Part shown: piece by piece, positions 50,896-60,481 of the stretch
Layout of the letters: each line of letters begins with the position of its first letter
How positions within the stretch are numbered: the first letter of the stretch is position 1
Assembly: GCF_904424705.1 (NCBI RefSeq)
Contig: NZ_CAJGBF010000010.1
Location: 62,001-126,000, forward strand
DNA: 64,000 nt
Direction of reading: 5' to 3'
Source of the DNA: Rossellomorea arthrocnemi
Lineage (GTDB): Bacteria > Bacillota > Bacilli > Bacillales > Bacillaceae_B
The notes under the pieces: model-generated
Database searches by the model: none
Told to the model about the DNA's origin: nothing
What the model saw: the letters and a program-made list of their open reading frames with translations, nothing else
Program-made: the position numbers and the translations under genes

Positions 50896-52293
50896 TTATA
50901 TTAAAAACATCGCTACGATGGTAGTTGCCATTAATCCAATGAAAACGGGAAGCAGATTTCGTCTGGCGAGTTCAAATGGGTCGACTCCGCAGATGGCAGC
51001 TGCGGGAATAAGGGCCCATGGTACGAGGGTCCCGCCACCGACCCAGATTGCTGCGACCTGACCAAGGGCCGTGAGGGTGGCGATACCGGATCCTATACTC
51101 TCAGCGAATAGATTGGCTACGGAACCGGCAAGGGAAATACCTGAGAAGCCTGATCCATCAAGTCCCGTGATGGCACCTACCGTCGTAAGGGTAATTGCAC
51201 CTACAGCCTTGGAAAGTGGAACGGCGGCAGCAAGGGATGCACCCAGGTCATTGACGATTCCATGGGATGTTGATGGGAGGAAATCACCAATAATGGTTTG
51301 AAAACCTGAGTCTCCTAAATAGAAGAAAGCAGCAATCGGAATTACGGGACCGAACACTTTGAAACCGAACTGGAATCCGTCAATCATGAAACTCGTCGTT
51401 TTCTCTAATCCTTTCCCTTTATAGGCAGCCAATGAAATCAACAGAAGGATAATGATGGAGGTTCCCCCGATAAGTGCGGTTGCATCCCCTCCTTGTAGAT
51501 CAAACAGAACCATTGCCGTAATATCTGCGGCGAAAAGAATCGGAATAAGGATCGCAATGGCTTTTTTCCATCCTGTTGATAAGAGATCAGGTGAAGTATC
51601 CTGGTCTTGACCGATGGTGGAAAGGGAGCTTGAATCAACTGTGAGAACCCCTCTTTTCATATCACGCTTAAGGAAAATGAATGCAGTAACGGTAGTGACG
51701 ACTCCCATGACAATAATGAGGGGGATGCTAGCTGAAATAACTTCAGAAACAGGAATACCGGCAGCATCTGCGGTCAATTTTGGAGCAGCCTGGATGACAA
51801 AGTCACCTGAAAGAGCGATTCCGTGTCCGAATAAGTTCATAGCCATGGCAATGCCAAGTGCTGGTAATCCAACCCGCAAGGCGACAGGTACTAACACAGC
51901 TCCCAAAAGAGCCACAGCCGGGGATGGCCAGAAGAACCAAGATATGAACATCATCACCAAACCTATCGTCCAATACGCAAGGGCAGGGGTGCGGATGAAC
52001 TTAGTGAATGGCCGGATCATCACATCATTTATTCCCGTTGACGTCAGTCCTTTACTCATGGCTACGATGATGGAAATGACGAGTATCGTAGAAAGTAATT
52101 CGGTAATGGCAAAGATAAAGCTATTAAAGATACTGCTGATCGATCCACTTAACGACCCGGTTGCCACTACTGCAATACTGAAAATTCCCAGAATGCATAC
52201 AATCGTTGTGTCTTTACGAAAAATCATAAATAGGATGATCAACCCTATGAATACTAAATAAATCCAATGAAGAGCTGTTAAATCAATCCCCAT
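50896..52293 (-). CDS. yhfA: multi-helix membrane transporter YhfA-like
   Basis: This 465-aa protein has about 12 helices, including MFISWFFWPSPAVALLGAVL, MNLFGHGIALSGDFVIQAAP and VAAIWVGGGTLVPWALIPAA. It resembles B. subtilis YhfA, which follows yhaA there, and fits the ion-transporter superfamily. The substrate is unknown. The frame opens at 52335, but GAGGAGG eight bases before the ATG at 52293 (MGIDLTALHW) sets the start. Confidence 0.75.
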   Translation of the reverse strand: MGIDLTALHWIYLVFIGLIILFMIFRKDTTIVCILGIFSIAVVATGSLSGSISSIFNSFIFAITELLSTILVISIIVAMSKGLTSTGINDVMIRPFTKFIRTPALAYWTIGLVMMFISWFFWPSPAVALLGAVLVPVALRVGLPALGIAMAMNLFGHGIALSGDFVIQAAPKLTADAAGIPVSEVISASIPLIIVMGVVTTVTAFIFLKRDMKRGVLTVDSSSLSTIGQDQDTSPDLLSTGWKKAIAILIPILFAADITAMVLFDLQGGDATALIGGTSIIILLLISLAAYKGKGLEKTTSFMIDGFQFGFKVFGPVIPIAAFFYLGDSGFQTIIGDFLPSTSHGIVNDLGASLAAAVPLSKAVGAITLTTVGAITGLDGSGFSGISLAGSVANLFAESIGSGIATLTALGQVAAIWVGGGTLVPWALIPAAAICGVDPFELARRNLLPVFIGLMATTIVAMFLI

Positions 52294-52404
52294 TAGAAAA
52301 ACCTCCTCTGCGGTCGTTCCACAAATCTTAGGCATTTGCCCTGATCTGTACTATAGATTATGAAAATGCAGATAAGGTGTGAACAGGATAGAAATAATTT
52401 ATCA

Positions 52405-52414
52405 GTCTCTGGAC
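52405..52414. promoter_or_regulatory. possible LiaR box upstream of liaF
   Basis: TCAGTCTCTGGACC contains the inverted repeat GTC-tctg-GAC. It lies about 60 bases upstream of the probable start of transcription, the distance at which LiaR-type regulators bind. Suggestive only. Confidence 0.3.
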
Positions 52415-52439
52415 CGATGCCGAATCATTCCGATGCTCC

Positions 52440-52468
52440 TTAAACGAGTATGAAAATCAATCTATAAT
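52440..52468 (+). promoter_or_regulatory. SigA promoter of liaFSR
   Basis: TATAAT (52463-52468) with TTAAAC (52440-52445), spacer 17; strong -10, weak -35, about 67 bases before liaF, which suits an activator-dependent promoter. Confidence 0.45.
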
Positions 52469-52534
52469 GGAAGAAATGACAGGAATAGCTAATGTGAACA
52501 GCGAATCTAATAGTGATGTGAAGGTGGTATTCGT

Positions 52535-53347
52535 ATGAGATACAAAGGAAGAAAGCAATGGTTTTTCTCGTTTTTGTTGATGGTGATAGGGTTGCTGTTA
52601 TTACTACTGAATATAGGTGTCATTTCCTTGGAAATAACGCAGATATTTGTCAATATTATTCCTATTTTGTTATTACTACTGGGTTTTAAGTGGTCAGTAG
52701 ACAGCTATTTGAAAAAAAGCTTCGGGAAATTACTGTTCGGCTTATTCAGTCTGGTGCTTGGGTCGCTGATTATCCTGGATGAATATGAAATGGTGGATTT
52801 CGATTATGGGGATTGGTGGAAACTTTGGCCGATCTTCATAATTACTATTGCCATCCATCGGGTTGTAATGAATAAGCCGATCAAAGTGAGTATAAGGAGT
52901 GATGATCCGTTTGATAATTCTCCTGAACAAAGCTCGGAACCCCAGCCGTTTGGAGAGAAAACCCTTCAGAAGAAGCATAAAATCAACAGGGGATTTATTG
53001 TCGGAGATATCCGCTTTTCCGAACCAAACTGGCCTCTGGAAAATATGAAACTATACAACGCAATAGGAGATTACTATTTCGATTTCAGTAAAGCCTTCAT
53101 TCCTGAAGGGGAAACACCTATTGACATCAAAGGATGGATTGGGGATGTAAAGATGATTATTCCGGAGAATGTGCCGGTGGAAATCACCTTGAAGGTGCAG
53201 GTGGGTGATGTGAAATTATTTGATCAGAAGTCTGCGGATATTCGTTCTGAATTGTATTACAGATCCCCCGAATACGAGGAGGCAAGTAAGAAAATAAAGG
53301 TCTTTATCGATGTGAAAATCGGTTCGATCCGGATTACACGGATATAA
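52535..53347 (+). CDS. liaF: cell-wall-stress regulator LiaF
   Basis: This 270-aa protein has four N-terminal helices (~10-115), a linker, and the C-terminal DUF2154/LiaF domain (~150-270: GWIGDVKMIIPENVPVEIT, VQVGDVKLF). LiaF inhibits the LiaS kinase until the envelope is damaged. It is first of liaFSR, 30 bases before liaS. No liaI/liaH-type genes precede it. Confidence 0.88.
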   Translation: MRYKGRKQWFFSFLLMVIGLLLLLLNIGVISLEITQIFVNIIPILLLLLGFKWSVDSYLKKSFGKLLFGLFSLVLGSLIILDEYEMVDFDYGDWWKLWPIFIITIAIHRVVMNKPIKVSIRSDDPFDNSPEQSSEPQPFGEKTLQKKHKINRGFIVGDIRFSEPNWPLENMKLYNAIGDYYFDFSKAFIPEGETPIDIKGWIGDVKMIIPENVPVEITLKVQVGDVKLFDQKSADIRSELYYRSPEYEEASKKIKVFIDVKIGSIRITRI

Positions 53348-53377
53348 TGGAAACGTAACGGTAAAGGAGGGAAGAAC

Positions 53378-54406
53378 TTGAACAAATCCTCAAATATTCG
53401 AAATTGGATATTCAAGAGCTTTTTGATGATGTCTGTCATGGCTATTCTGCTATGCTTTATATCACTGCAAGTCTACCTGTATTTTTCAAACGATCCCAGT
53501 ATCTCTCTTGAACTTTCCATATATATGACCATCTGGTTGGCCGGCATTCTATTAGTATTAAGCATTTATTTCGGGTTTCGTACTGGGTATACATTCAAAG
53601 GCAGGATCGATGATATTTCAACCTTCGTCACCTTATTGAGAAGAGGAAAGTTCTCTGCGAGGGTGGACCGATATGAGCATGACGAACTAGGGATATTATC
53701 AGACGAATTGAATCAGCTTGCCGTATTCATTCAGGAGCAGGTGAAGTCCCTTCAGCGCCTGGCAGATGAAAAATCTGAGCTTGCCGATCAGGCTCACCAG
53801 GCTGCTGTCATGGAAGAGCGTCAAAGACTTGCGAGGGACCTCCATGATTCTGTCAGCCAGCAATTGTTTGCATTAAATATGCTTTCTTCTGCGGCGCAAA
53901 AAAGCATCGGGACTGACTATGAAAAGGTGGAAATCATCGTCAAACAAGTAGCCGATATCGCGGGGAAAGCTCAGGGTGAAATGAGAGCACTTCTTCTTCA
54001 TCTGCGTCCGATTGATTTAAGGGGTGAAAATCTTCGTGAAGCGTTATCAACCTTAATAAGAGAATTAAAGGAAAAAACGCAAATCGAGATCGAGGCCACC
54101 CTGGACGGAATGGATGAACTATCGAAAGGAACCGAAACTCATATGTTCAGAATCATCCAGGAGAGTCTTTCGAATATCCTTCGTCACTCTGAGGCTACCA
54201 AAGTAAAGATTATGACGGAGAAAAAGGGGGGCTATATCACATTGTATATTAGTGACAACGGCAAAGGGTTTAATATAAATGAAAACAAGATGACGTCTTA
54301 CGGGCTACAAACGATGAGAGAAAGGGCAGAGGAAATAGGGGGATTATTTCAGATTCGATCCAAAGAAAAAGAAGGAACGTATATCGATCTCCGAATTCCG
54401 GTTTAA
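53378..54406 (+). CDS. liaS: cell-wall-stress sensor histidine kinase LiaS
   Basis: This 342-aa kinase has two helices (~12-33 and ~45-68) with almost no extracellular loop, as in intramembrane-sensing kinases. A HAMP-type linker, the HisKA_3 site RLARDLHDSVSQQ (His~155) and an ATPase domain with DNGKGF follow. TTG start behind AAAGGAGGG. Partner of LiaR. Confidence 0.9.
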   Translation: MNKSSNIRNWIFKSFLMMSVMAILLCFISLQVYLYFSNDPSISLELSIYMTIWLAGILLVLSIYFGFRTGYTFKGRIDDISTFVTLLRRGKFSARVDRYEHDELGILSDELNQLAVFIQEQVKSLQRLADEKSELADQAHQAAVMEERQRLARDLHDSVSQQLFALNMLSSAAQKSIGTDYEKVEIIVKQVADIAGKAQGEMRALLLHLRPIDLRGENLREALSTLIRELKEKTQIEIEATLDGMDELSKGTETHMFRIIQESLSNILRHSEATKVKIMTEKKGGYITLYISDNGKGFNINENKMTSYGLQTMRERAEEIGGLFQIRSKEKEGTYIDLRIPV

Positions 54407-54424
54407 TTCAAAGGGGGAAGACAT

Positions 54425-55075
54425 TTGGAAAAAATTAAAGTGATGATTGTTGATGATCACGAGATGGTACGGTTAGGCATGAAAACCTATTTGTTGACAG
54501 AAGAGAGAATTGACTTTCTTGGAGAAGCGAAAAATGGTAATGAAGCGGCTCAGTTGGCTAAAGTATATATGCCTGATGTGATATTAATGGATTTATTAAT
54601 GGAAAATGGGAATGGTATCGAAGCAACAACGAAAATTCTATCCTTTCATCCACACTGTAAAATTATCATTCTTACAAGTTATTATGATGATGAAAAAGTG
54701 TTTCCCGCCATCGAAGCGGGTGCTCATAGTTACTTATTGAAGACGGCAAGTGCGGAAGAAGTAACAGCAGCGGTTTATAAAGCGGTGAAGGGGGAATCTG
54801 TCATTGCCTCCAAGGTAGCTGATAAGATGATGAACCGATTCCGTCCGCAAGAAAGGAAGCCTCATGAAGAGTTAACGTCAAGGGAATTGGATGTCCTGAA
54901 AAGTTTGGGAGATGGGATGACGAATCAGGAAATTTCCGAAGAGTTATTTATCGGGATCAAGACAGTTAAGACCCATGTGAGTAATATTCTCAGTAAGCTT
55001 GGAGTCGCCGATCGAACCCAGGCAGCCATTTATGCGAATCGAAACGGAATCCTGCATAAGTCTGGCAAAGAGTAG
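54425..55075 (+). CDS. liaR: cell-wall-stress response regulator LiaR
   Basis: This 216-aa NarL/FixJ-type regulator has acidic pocket D10-D11, phospho-acceptor D56 (VILMDLLME) and Lys near 108, followed by a LuxR helix-turn-helix (~150-205: ELTSRELDVLKSLGDGMTNQ). TTG start behind GGGGGAA, 18 bases after liaS. It activates envelope-stress genes when phosphorylated. Confidence 0.92.
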   Translation: MEKIKVMIVDDHEMVRLGMKTYLLTEERIDFLGEAKNGNEAAQLAKVYMPDVILMDLLMENGNGIEATTKILSFHPHCKIIILTSYYDDEKVFPAIEAGAHSYLLKTASAEEVTAAVYKAVKGESVIASKVADKMMNRFRPQERKPHEELTSRELDVLKSLGDGMTNQEISEELFIGIKTVKTHVSNILSKLGVADRTQAAIYANRNGILHKSGKE

Positions 55076-55111
55076 AGACGTTTTTTATGATAAGAAGACG
55101 TATTGGAAAAC

Positions 55112-55168
55112 GCAGAAGGGGCTTAGTCAAAGGGAATAAGACATTCACCTTGACTAAGCCCCTTCTGC
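55112..55168. terminator. long hairpin between liaR and isochorismatase-like gene
   Basis: CAGAAGGGGCTTAGTCAA..AGG and CCTTGACTAAGCCCCTTCTG form a stem of about 19 bp. No clear T tail on the plus strand. It separates convergent genes. Confidence 0.6.
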
Positions 55169-55186
55169 TTAGAGCAGACAGGTTTA

Positions 55187-55762
55187 TCAAAAAATAACCG
55201 GCTTGCTTAATTTCAATCTCGAGGATAGCAGGGATTCGGTTGAAGAGATGGTGGCAAATTCATGGTGTAGATTTGCCAGGGACAAGCCATGAACGATTTC
55301 AGCTGAAAATAGGGAGCCGTCATATGAATATGTTTCAAAACATGCAGTGGCGTCATATGGAACGGTTACATCATACCCCAGGTCAGCAGCCATACGAACC
55401 GTTGTCGATATACCATGGTTCGTCGTAAATCCCATAACCACGAGGGACACAAACTTTTCCCGTTTTAAATATAAATCCAGATCCGTATCGATAAACGCGC
55501 TGTTAACGTGTTTAATGATGTGCTTTTCATTTCGTAAAGGTCTGAAATCGTCTATAAAATCAAATCCTGCAGAGCTTGAATGCAGTGGTGAATCCATATT
55601 GAAAGAAGAATGTTGCACATGCACAACCGGCCAGTTTTTTTCTCTCCAACCGTGAAGAAGCTGAAAAGCGTTGGTTTCCATACTTGGATTATTTCGCTTT
55701 CCCCATGAAGGATCACTAAATGCCTTTTGAAAATCAATCAGAATCAGACATGTTTGACTCAT
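55187..55762 (-). CDS. isochorismatase-family protein lacking the catalytic cysteine
   Basis: This 191-aa protein with the isochorismatase-like fold carries the first Asp in LILIDFQKAF and the Lys in HIIKHVNSAF. At the nucleophile position the sequence is FTTNHGISTTVRMAADLGYD, so the usual Cys (TNHC) is Gly. One base change (TGT to GGT) explains it. Hydrolase activity is therefore doubtful; it may be a binding protein or an inactive allele. AGGAG precedes the ATG. Confidence 0.82.
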   Translation of the reverse strand: MSQTCLILIDFQKAFSDPSWGKRNNPSMETNAFQLLHGWREKNWPVVHVQHSSFNMDSPLHSSSAGFDFIDDFRPLRNEKHIIKHVNSAFIDTDLDLYLKREKFVSLVVMGFTTNHGISTTVRMAADLGYDVTVPYDATACFETYSYDGSLFSAEIVHGLSLANLHHEFATISSTESLLSSRLKLSKPVIF

Positions 55763-55880
55763 CGGAACTCATCTCCTTTCATTCAGGATATTAGTGGCCA
55801 ATACGATAAAGTATACTGTTAATTATTTGTAATTATGTATGTACACTTTAACTGTAATTGTTAAGATTGAATAATAAAGA

Positions 55881-55904
55881 AAGCTGCCGGAATTCAGGCA
55901 GCTT
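55881..55904 (-). terminator. terminator of hmoB
   Basis: AAGCTGCC (55881-55888) and GGCAGCTT (55897-55904). On the minus strand it is followed by TCTTTATT. Confidence 0.75.
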
Positions 55905-55909
55905 GTCCT

Positions 55910-56416
55910 TCAGGATTGACCCGATACGTAGTATTTACTTACATAGGAAGCTCGTGGAAAGATATCCTTTTGGTTATCGATCCCTTCTTCTGTCCCCCTC
56001 TTGGCATGGGCTTTCTCGTATTGCTTAGAGTCCTGCCAGTTAAGGAAGCTCTTCTCATCTTCCCACTGGGTCATGATCACATATGTATCGCTGTCTAGAG
56101 GTCGAAGGACCCGAATGGCTGTAAAGCCCGGTACTTCTTCAATCAATCCCGCGCGATTTTTGAAACGGTATTCAAATAACGGCCTGCCTTCGTCTGATAC
56201 AGGGATGTTATTGAATACCACGTAACCTTTGCTTTCAAGTTCGCCTGATTGATCGACGATTTCATACCTGCGTGGAGACTCAAAGATACTTTCCCCACTG
56301 GATTCATGTAAAAGCAGCGCATCCTCTCCCTGCATTAAGATCATCTTTTCACCCGAATGCTGATCCAATATTTTCTGCAGGAAATTGTGGGTACCTGTCG
56401 TCATGTATAGCTTCAT
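55910..56416 (-). CDS. hmoB: heme-degrading monooxygenase HmoB (YhgC)
   Basis: This 168-aa protein has an N-terminal ~60-residue extension and a C-terminal ABM (IsdG-like) domain: PGFTAIRVLRPLDSDTYVIM, TQWEDEKSFLNWQDSKQYEK. HmoB opens the heme ring and releases iron. GAGGTGAT precedes the ATG at 56416 (MKLYMTTGTH); the longer frame to 56482 is unsupported. It lies just upstream of hemEHY, as yhgC does in B. subtilis. Confidence 0.88.
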   Translation of the reverse strand: MKLYMTTGTHNFLQKILDQHSGEKMILMQGEDALLLHESSGESIFESPRRYEIVDQSGELESKGYVVFNNIPVSDEGRPLFEYRFKNRAGLIEEVPGFTAIRVLRPLDSDTYVIMTQWEDEKSFLNWQDSKQYEKAHAKRGTEEGIDNQKDIFPRASYVSKYYVSGQS

Positions 56417-56794
56417 CCAAATCACCTCAATAAAGTAGTTACTTCTATTATACTCTTCCCTTTTCTTTCTCTCATGTAACATGATTTATGGATATTTTTT
56501 CTTTCCTTTTGAAAATCGGCAAATTTATGACATTTTCCCATGATAACTATACAATTCTTCCTAAAACGTCTATAGTTTAAAAGGGTTACAATTCGGACGG
56601 TCATAACGAAAGGCTTAATTCGGAAAAAGTTCTGCATAAGGCTATGTCAATTAGTGTGTGGTAGATGTTGAGGAGAACCGGTTTGCTTTCTGCGATGGAT
56701 CATACAGCTAATATAAATGACAATTTTAGAATCTACTCAAATTAGTTTACAATAGGATTAATGGAGTTACATAGAAAGGTGGACGAACAAAGGT
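56417..56794. other. intergenic region hmoB-hemE, 378 bp
   Basis: It holds the divergent promoters: minus-strand TATAAT (56452-56447) for hmoB, and plus-strand TTTAGA (56725-56730) / TACAAT (56748-56753, spacer 17) for hemE. No gene is supported in it; pbpF, found here in B. subtilis, is absent. Confidence 0.5.
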
Positions 56795-57826
56795 ATGAAA
56801 CAGATGAATGATACTTTTTTACGAGCGGCAAGGGGAGAGAAGACAGACTATACTCCGGTATGGTATATGAGACAAGCGGGTCGTTCACAGCCTGAATACC
56901 GTAAAATCAAGGAGAAATATTCTCTGTTTGAAATTACACATCAGCCTGAACTTTGTGCATATGTGACAAGGCTTCCAGTTGAACAATATGATGTGGATGC
57001 CGCTATCCTCTATAAGGACATCATGTCACCACTTCCTTCAATCGGTGTGGATGTAGAAATCAAATCAGGGATCGGACCTGTCATCGATAACCCTATCCGT
57101 ACAACCGCTGATGTTGAAAGGCTGGGGGAGATCAACCCTGAACAGGATGTTCCTTACGTATTGGACACCATAAAATTATTAACAAATGAACAATTATCCG
57201 TTCCGTTAATCGGGTTTGCCGGTGCACCTTTTACTATGGCAAGCTATATGATTGAAGGCGGACCTTCCAAAAACTATAATAAAACCAAAGCGTTTATGTA
57301 TGCAGAACCTCAAGCCTGGTTCGCTTTAATGGATAAATTGGCAGCGATGACAATCACCTATGCAAGGGCCCAAATCAAAGCCGGGGCTTCTGCCTTTCAA
57401 ATATTCGATTCGTGGGTAGGTGCACTGAATGTCCAGGACTACCGCACATTCATCAAACCAGTCATGGAAAGAATATTTAATGAACTGAATGAAGAGAACG
57501 TTCCATTGATCATGTTTGGTGTAGGCGCAAGTCACCTGGCGAATGAATGGCATGACCTCCCTCTTGATGTGGTTGGTCTAGACTGGCGCCTGCCGATTAG
57601 CGAGGCAAGAGACAGAGGCATTTCCAAAACGGTAATGGGAAATCTGGATCCTGCGATTCTATTAGCCCCTTGGAACGTCATTGAAGAAAGAGCGAAGGCA
57701 ATCCTTGATCAGGGAATGGAACTCCCAAGTCACATATTCAACTTGGGACATGGTGTTTTCCCACAAGTAAATCCCGATACATTAAAGCGACTAGCAGCCT
57801 TCGTACATGAATACAGTGCCAGGTAG
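56795..57826 (+). CDS. hemE: uroporphyrinogen decarboxylase HemE
   Basis: This 343-aa enzyme decarboxylates the four acetate side chains of uroporphyrinogen III to give coproporphyrinogen [19 protein letters not shown] (substrate-binding Arg) and [17 protein letters not shown] are the two family signatures, and the catalytic Asp lies in [15 protein letters not shown] precedes the ATG. First gene of hemEHY, 90 bases before hemH. Confidence 0.96.
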   Translation: MKQMNDTFLRAARGEKTDYTPVWYMRQAGRSQPEYRKIKEKYSLFEITHQPELCAYVTRLPVEQYDVDAAILYKDIMSPLPSIGVDVEIKSGIGPVIDNPIRTTADVERLGEINPEQDVPYVLDTIKLLTNEQLSVPLIGFAGAPFTMASYMIEGGPSKNYNKTKAFMYAEPQAWFALMDKLAAMTITYARAQIKAGASAFQIFDSWVGALNVQDYRTFIKPVMERIFNELNEENVPLIMFGVGASHLANEWHDLPLDVVGLDWRLPISEARDRGISKTVMGNLDPAILLAPWNVIEERAKAILDQGMELPSHIFNLGHGVFPQVNPDTLKRLAAFVHEYSAR

Positions 57827-57916
57827 AGCACATTAACAAGTGTCTATGAATGGATTCTATGAAAGAAACATGGCACAATGATGGAATGTATGAAACTGAC
57901 AATGAGGTGAATTGAT

Positions 57917-58849
57917 ATGTCTAAGAAAAAAATGGGTCTGCTGGTTATGGCCTATGGTACGCCATATAGAGAAGAAGATCTGGAACGCTATTATACACAT
58001 ATCCGCCATGGAAGGGTCCCTTCCAGTGAATTACTAGAAGACCTGCGGGGACGGTACGAGGCAATCGGCGGGATTTCCCCACTGGCGAAGATTACGCTGG
58101 ATCAGGCAAAAAGCCTTGAGGAACATCTGAATTCGATTCAAGACAATATTGAATTTAAAATGTATCTTGGGTTAAAGCATATCGAACCATTCGTAGAAGA
58201 CGCGGTGGAACAAATGCATAAAGACGGCTTGAAAGAAGCGGTTTCGATCGTACTCGCCCCCCATTTCTCAACATTCAGCGTTAAATCTTACAATGGTCGC
58301 GCGAAAGAAACGGCGGAAAAGCTCGGTGGACCAAGGATCACATCGGTTGAAAGCTGGTATGATGAACCTAAATTCATCCAATACTGGGTGGATCAGGTAA
58401 AAGGAACTTACGAAGATATGTCCGATGAAGAGCGCAGCAAAGCTGTTCTGATCGTCTCTGCACATAGTCTTCCAGAACGCATCCTGCAATCCGGCGACCC
58501 TTATCCTAAGCAATTAGAGGAAACAGCGAAGATGATTGCAGAGGGAGCAGGTGTGACGGAGTATGCGGTAGGCTGGCAAAGTGAAGGAAATACACCAGAC
58601 CCATGGATAGGTCCTGATGTACAGGATCTGACAAGGGACCTATATAAAGAAAAGGGCTACACTACTTTTGTCTATACACCAGTAGGTTTTGTAGCTGATC
58701 ATCTTGAAGTACTCTATGACAATGATTATGAATGTAAAGTCGTAACAGATGAGGTTGGAGCTTCTTATTATCGTCCCGAAATGCCAAATGCCAAACCGGA
58801 ATTCATCGATGCTATGGCAGATGTCGTGTTAAAACACCTTAAAAAATAA
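57917..58849 (+). CDS. hemH: coproporphyrin/protoporphyrin ferrochelatase HemH (CpfC)
   Basis: This 310-aa enzyme inserts Fe2+ into coproporphyrin III in the Firmicute route. His183 in [11 protein letters not shown] is the metal-inserting residue, and [15 protein letters not shown] holds the partner Glu. The length is identical to B. subtilis HemH. GAGGTG lies upstream. It is soluble in Bacilli. Confidence 0.96.
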   Translation: MSKKKMGLLVMAYGTPYREEDLERYYTHIRHGRVPSSELLEDLRGRYEAIGGISPLAKITLDQAKSLEEHLNSIQDNIEFKMYLGLKHIEPFVEDAVEQMHKDGLKEAVSIVLAPHFSTFSVKSYNGRAKETAEKLGGPRITSVESWYDEPKFIQYWVDQVKGTYEDMSDEERSKAVLIVSAHSLPERILQSGDPYPKQLEETAKMIAEGAGVTEYAVGWQSEGNTPDPWIGPDVQDLTRDLYKEKGYTTFVYTPVGFVADHLEVLYDNDYECKVVTDEVGASYYRPEMPNAKPEFIDAMADVVLKHLKK

Positions 58850-58961
58850 TTTCTCGTTTTTTTGCTGCACAGAAAGGACTGAAGCAAATGAGTTGACCCT
58901 CACCGCTTTAGTCCTTCTCTATTATAGGAATGAAGATATTTTGTTAAAGAAGGCGATGAAC

Positions 58962-60362
58962 GTGTTGGAACAACAAACCAAAAAGGTTGTAGTCGTTGGC
59001 GGGGGGATCACTGGATTAACGACGGTCTACTATCTGCAACAGGAAATAAAAGAAAGAAACCTCCCCATCGAAGTAAAGCTTGTGGAAGCCACCCATCGAT
59101 TAGGAGGGAAAGTCCAAACCCTCCAAAAGGACGGCTATGTCATCGAAAAGGGACCGGATTCATGTTTATCAAGCAAAACGGAAATCTCCCGTTTAGCGGA
59201 AAATCTGGGTATAGCGGACAGGCTCGTTCGAAATCGTAAAGGAACATCCTACTGTATAGCCGGTGGTGAACTTTACCCTATACCTGGTGGATCCATTGTA
59301 GGGATTCCAACCCAAATCGCTCCTTTCATTACAACAAGTTTATTTTCACTATCAGGAAAAATGAGGGCTGCGGCAGATTTCATCCTTCCCCGCTCACAGG
59401 AAAAAGAAGATCAATCCCTTGGGAAATTCTTTAGAAGAAGAATGGGGGACGAAGTGGTTGACCATTTAATCGAACCGCTCTTAACAGGTATATTCGCCGG
59501 GGATATCGATCAATTAAGTTTAATGTCTACATTTCCACAACTTTATGAATTGGAACAGAAACACCGCAGCTTAATAGCCGGTATTAAGAAGAGCGGACAA
59601 GGAGCAGACTCAAAGGAAGAAGGGAATTTCCTGACCTTCACTGGGGGGCTCGAATCTCTGATTGACGCCATGGAGGCAAGCTTGGAACCACACACGGTAT
59701 ACAAAAGCATGAAGGTAACGAACATAGAAAAAGAAGCCGGAGACGGGTATACGATAACCTTCACGAACGGGGATCAGATGGAAGCAGACAGCGTAATCGT
59801 CACCACCCCCCATCATGTATTACAATCCATGTTTACCCCGTATCCATTCTTAACCTTTTTAAAGGAGATGCCTGCTACGTCAGTGGCGACCGTTGCTATG
59901 GGATTTTCACAAGAAGCCATAAAAAGAGACATCGCCGGAACGGAATTCCTGGTATCCAGAAACAGTGATTACTCTTTAACTGCTGGAACGTGGACCCATA
60001 AAAAATGGCCGCACACTGCCCCTGAAGGAAAAGCACTTCTCAGGTGCTACCTTGGCAAGTCCGGTGATGAAACCATCGTGGATTTATCCGATGACCATAT
60101 CGAGCAAATCGTCCTGGATGATTTGAGTAAGATAATGGAAATTGAAGGGCCCCCTGATTTCACAATTGTCTCCCGTTACAAAAACTCCATGCCTCAATAT
60201 ACGGTTGGGCACAGGGAGCGTATTCAGAATATGTATAATCAGGCAGAAGCCACTCTGCCCGGGGTATTTATCTCCGGAAGTTCATATGATGGATTAAGTA
60301 TTCCTGACTGCATCGGACAAGGGGAAAAGACCGTATCGAAAGTGTTGGATTATTTGATTTAG
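58962..60362 (+). CDS. hemY: coproporphyrinogen III oxidase HemY (CgoX)
   Basis: This 466-aa FAD enzyme oxidises coproporphyrinogen III to coproporphyrin III (formerly called protoporphyrinogen oxidase). The dinucleotide loop VVVVGGGITGLT comes at the start, then GGKVQTL and a C-terminal SGSSYDGLSIPDCIGQG. The frame opens at 58893. AAGAAGG fits the GTG at 58962 (eight bases) better than the ATG at 58956, so 58962 is used. Third gene of hemEHY. Confidence 0.94.
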   Translation: MLEQQTKKVVVVGGGITGLTTVYYLQQEIKERNLPIEVKLVEATHRLGGKVQTLQKDGYVIEKGPDSCLSSKTEISRLAENLGIADRLVRNRKGTSYCIAGGELYPIPGGSIVGIPTQIAPFITTSLFSLSGKMRAAADFILPRSQEKEDQSLGKFFRRRMGDEVVDHLIEPLLTGIFAGDIDQLSLMSTFPQLYELEQKHRSLIAGIKKSGQGADSKEEGNFLTFTGGLESLIDAMEASLEPHTVYKSMKVTNIEKEAGDGYTITFTNGDQMEADSVIVTTPHHVLQSMFTPYPFLTFLKEMPATSVATVAMGFSQEAIKRDIAGTEFLVSRNSDYSLTAGTWTHKKWPHTAPEGKALLRCYLGKSGDETIVDLSDDHIEQIVLDDLSKIMEIEGPPDFTIVSRYKNSMPQYTVGHRERIQNMYNQAEATLPGVFISGSSYDGLSIPDCIGQGEKTVSKVLDYLI

Positions 60363-60367
60363 TTTTT

Positions 60368-60400
60368 CGAAGACTGCCGGGAGACTGGTGGTCTTTTTTT
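60368..60400 (+). terminator. terminator of hemEHY
   Basis: AGACTGCC and GGTGGTCT pair, with two wobbles, followed by eight T. Confidence 0.65.
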
Positions 60401-60481
60401 TGTGAGTTATATAATATATTGTGAATTTACTTTGTCCCCATATACTCATAAAGAGAGCACCTCCAATGGAAGGCGTCATCC

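Noticed and set aside
51614-52261. 215-aa plus-strand ORF opposite yhfA
   Set aside because: Long only because the membrane-protein codons of yhfA leave the antisense frame open; composition (Met/Ile/Thr/Arg-rich) is that of a shadow, and there is no ribosome site.
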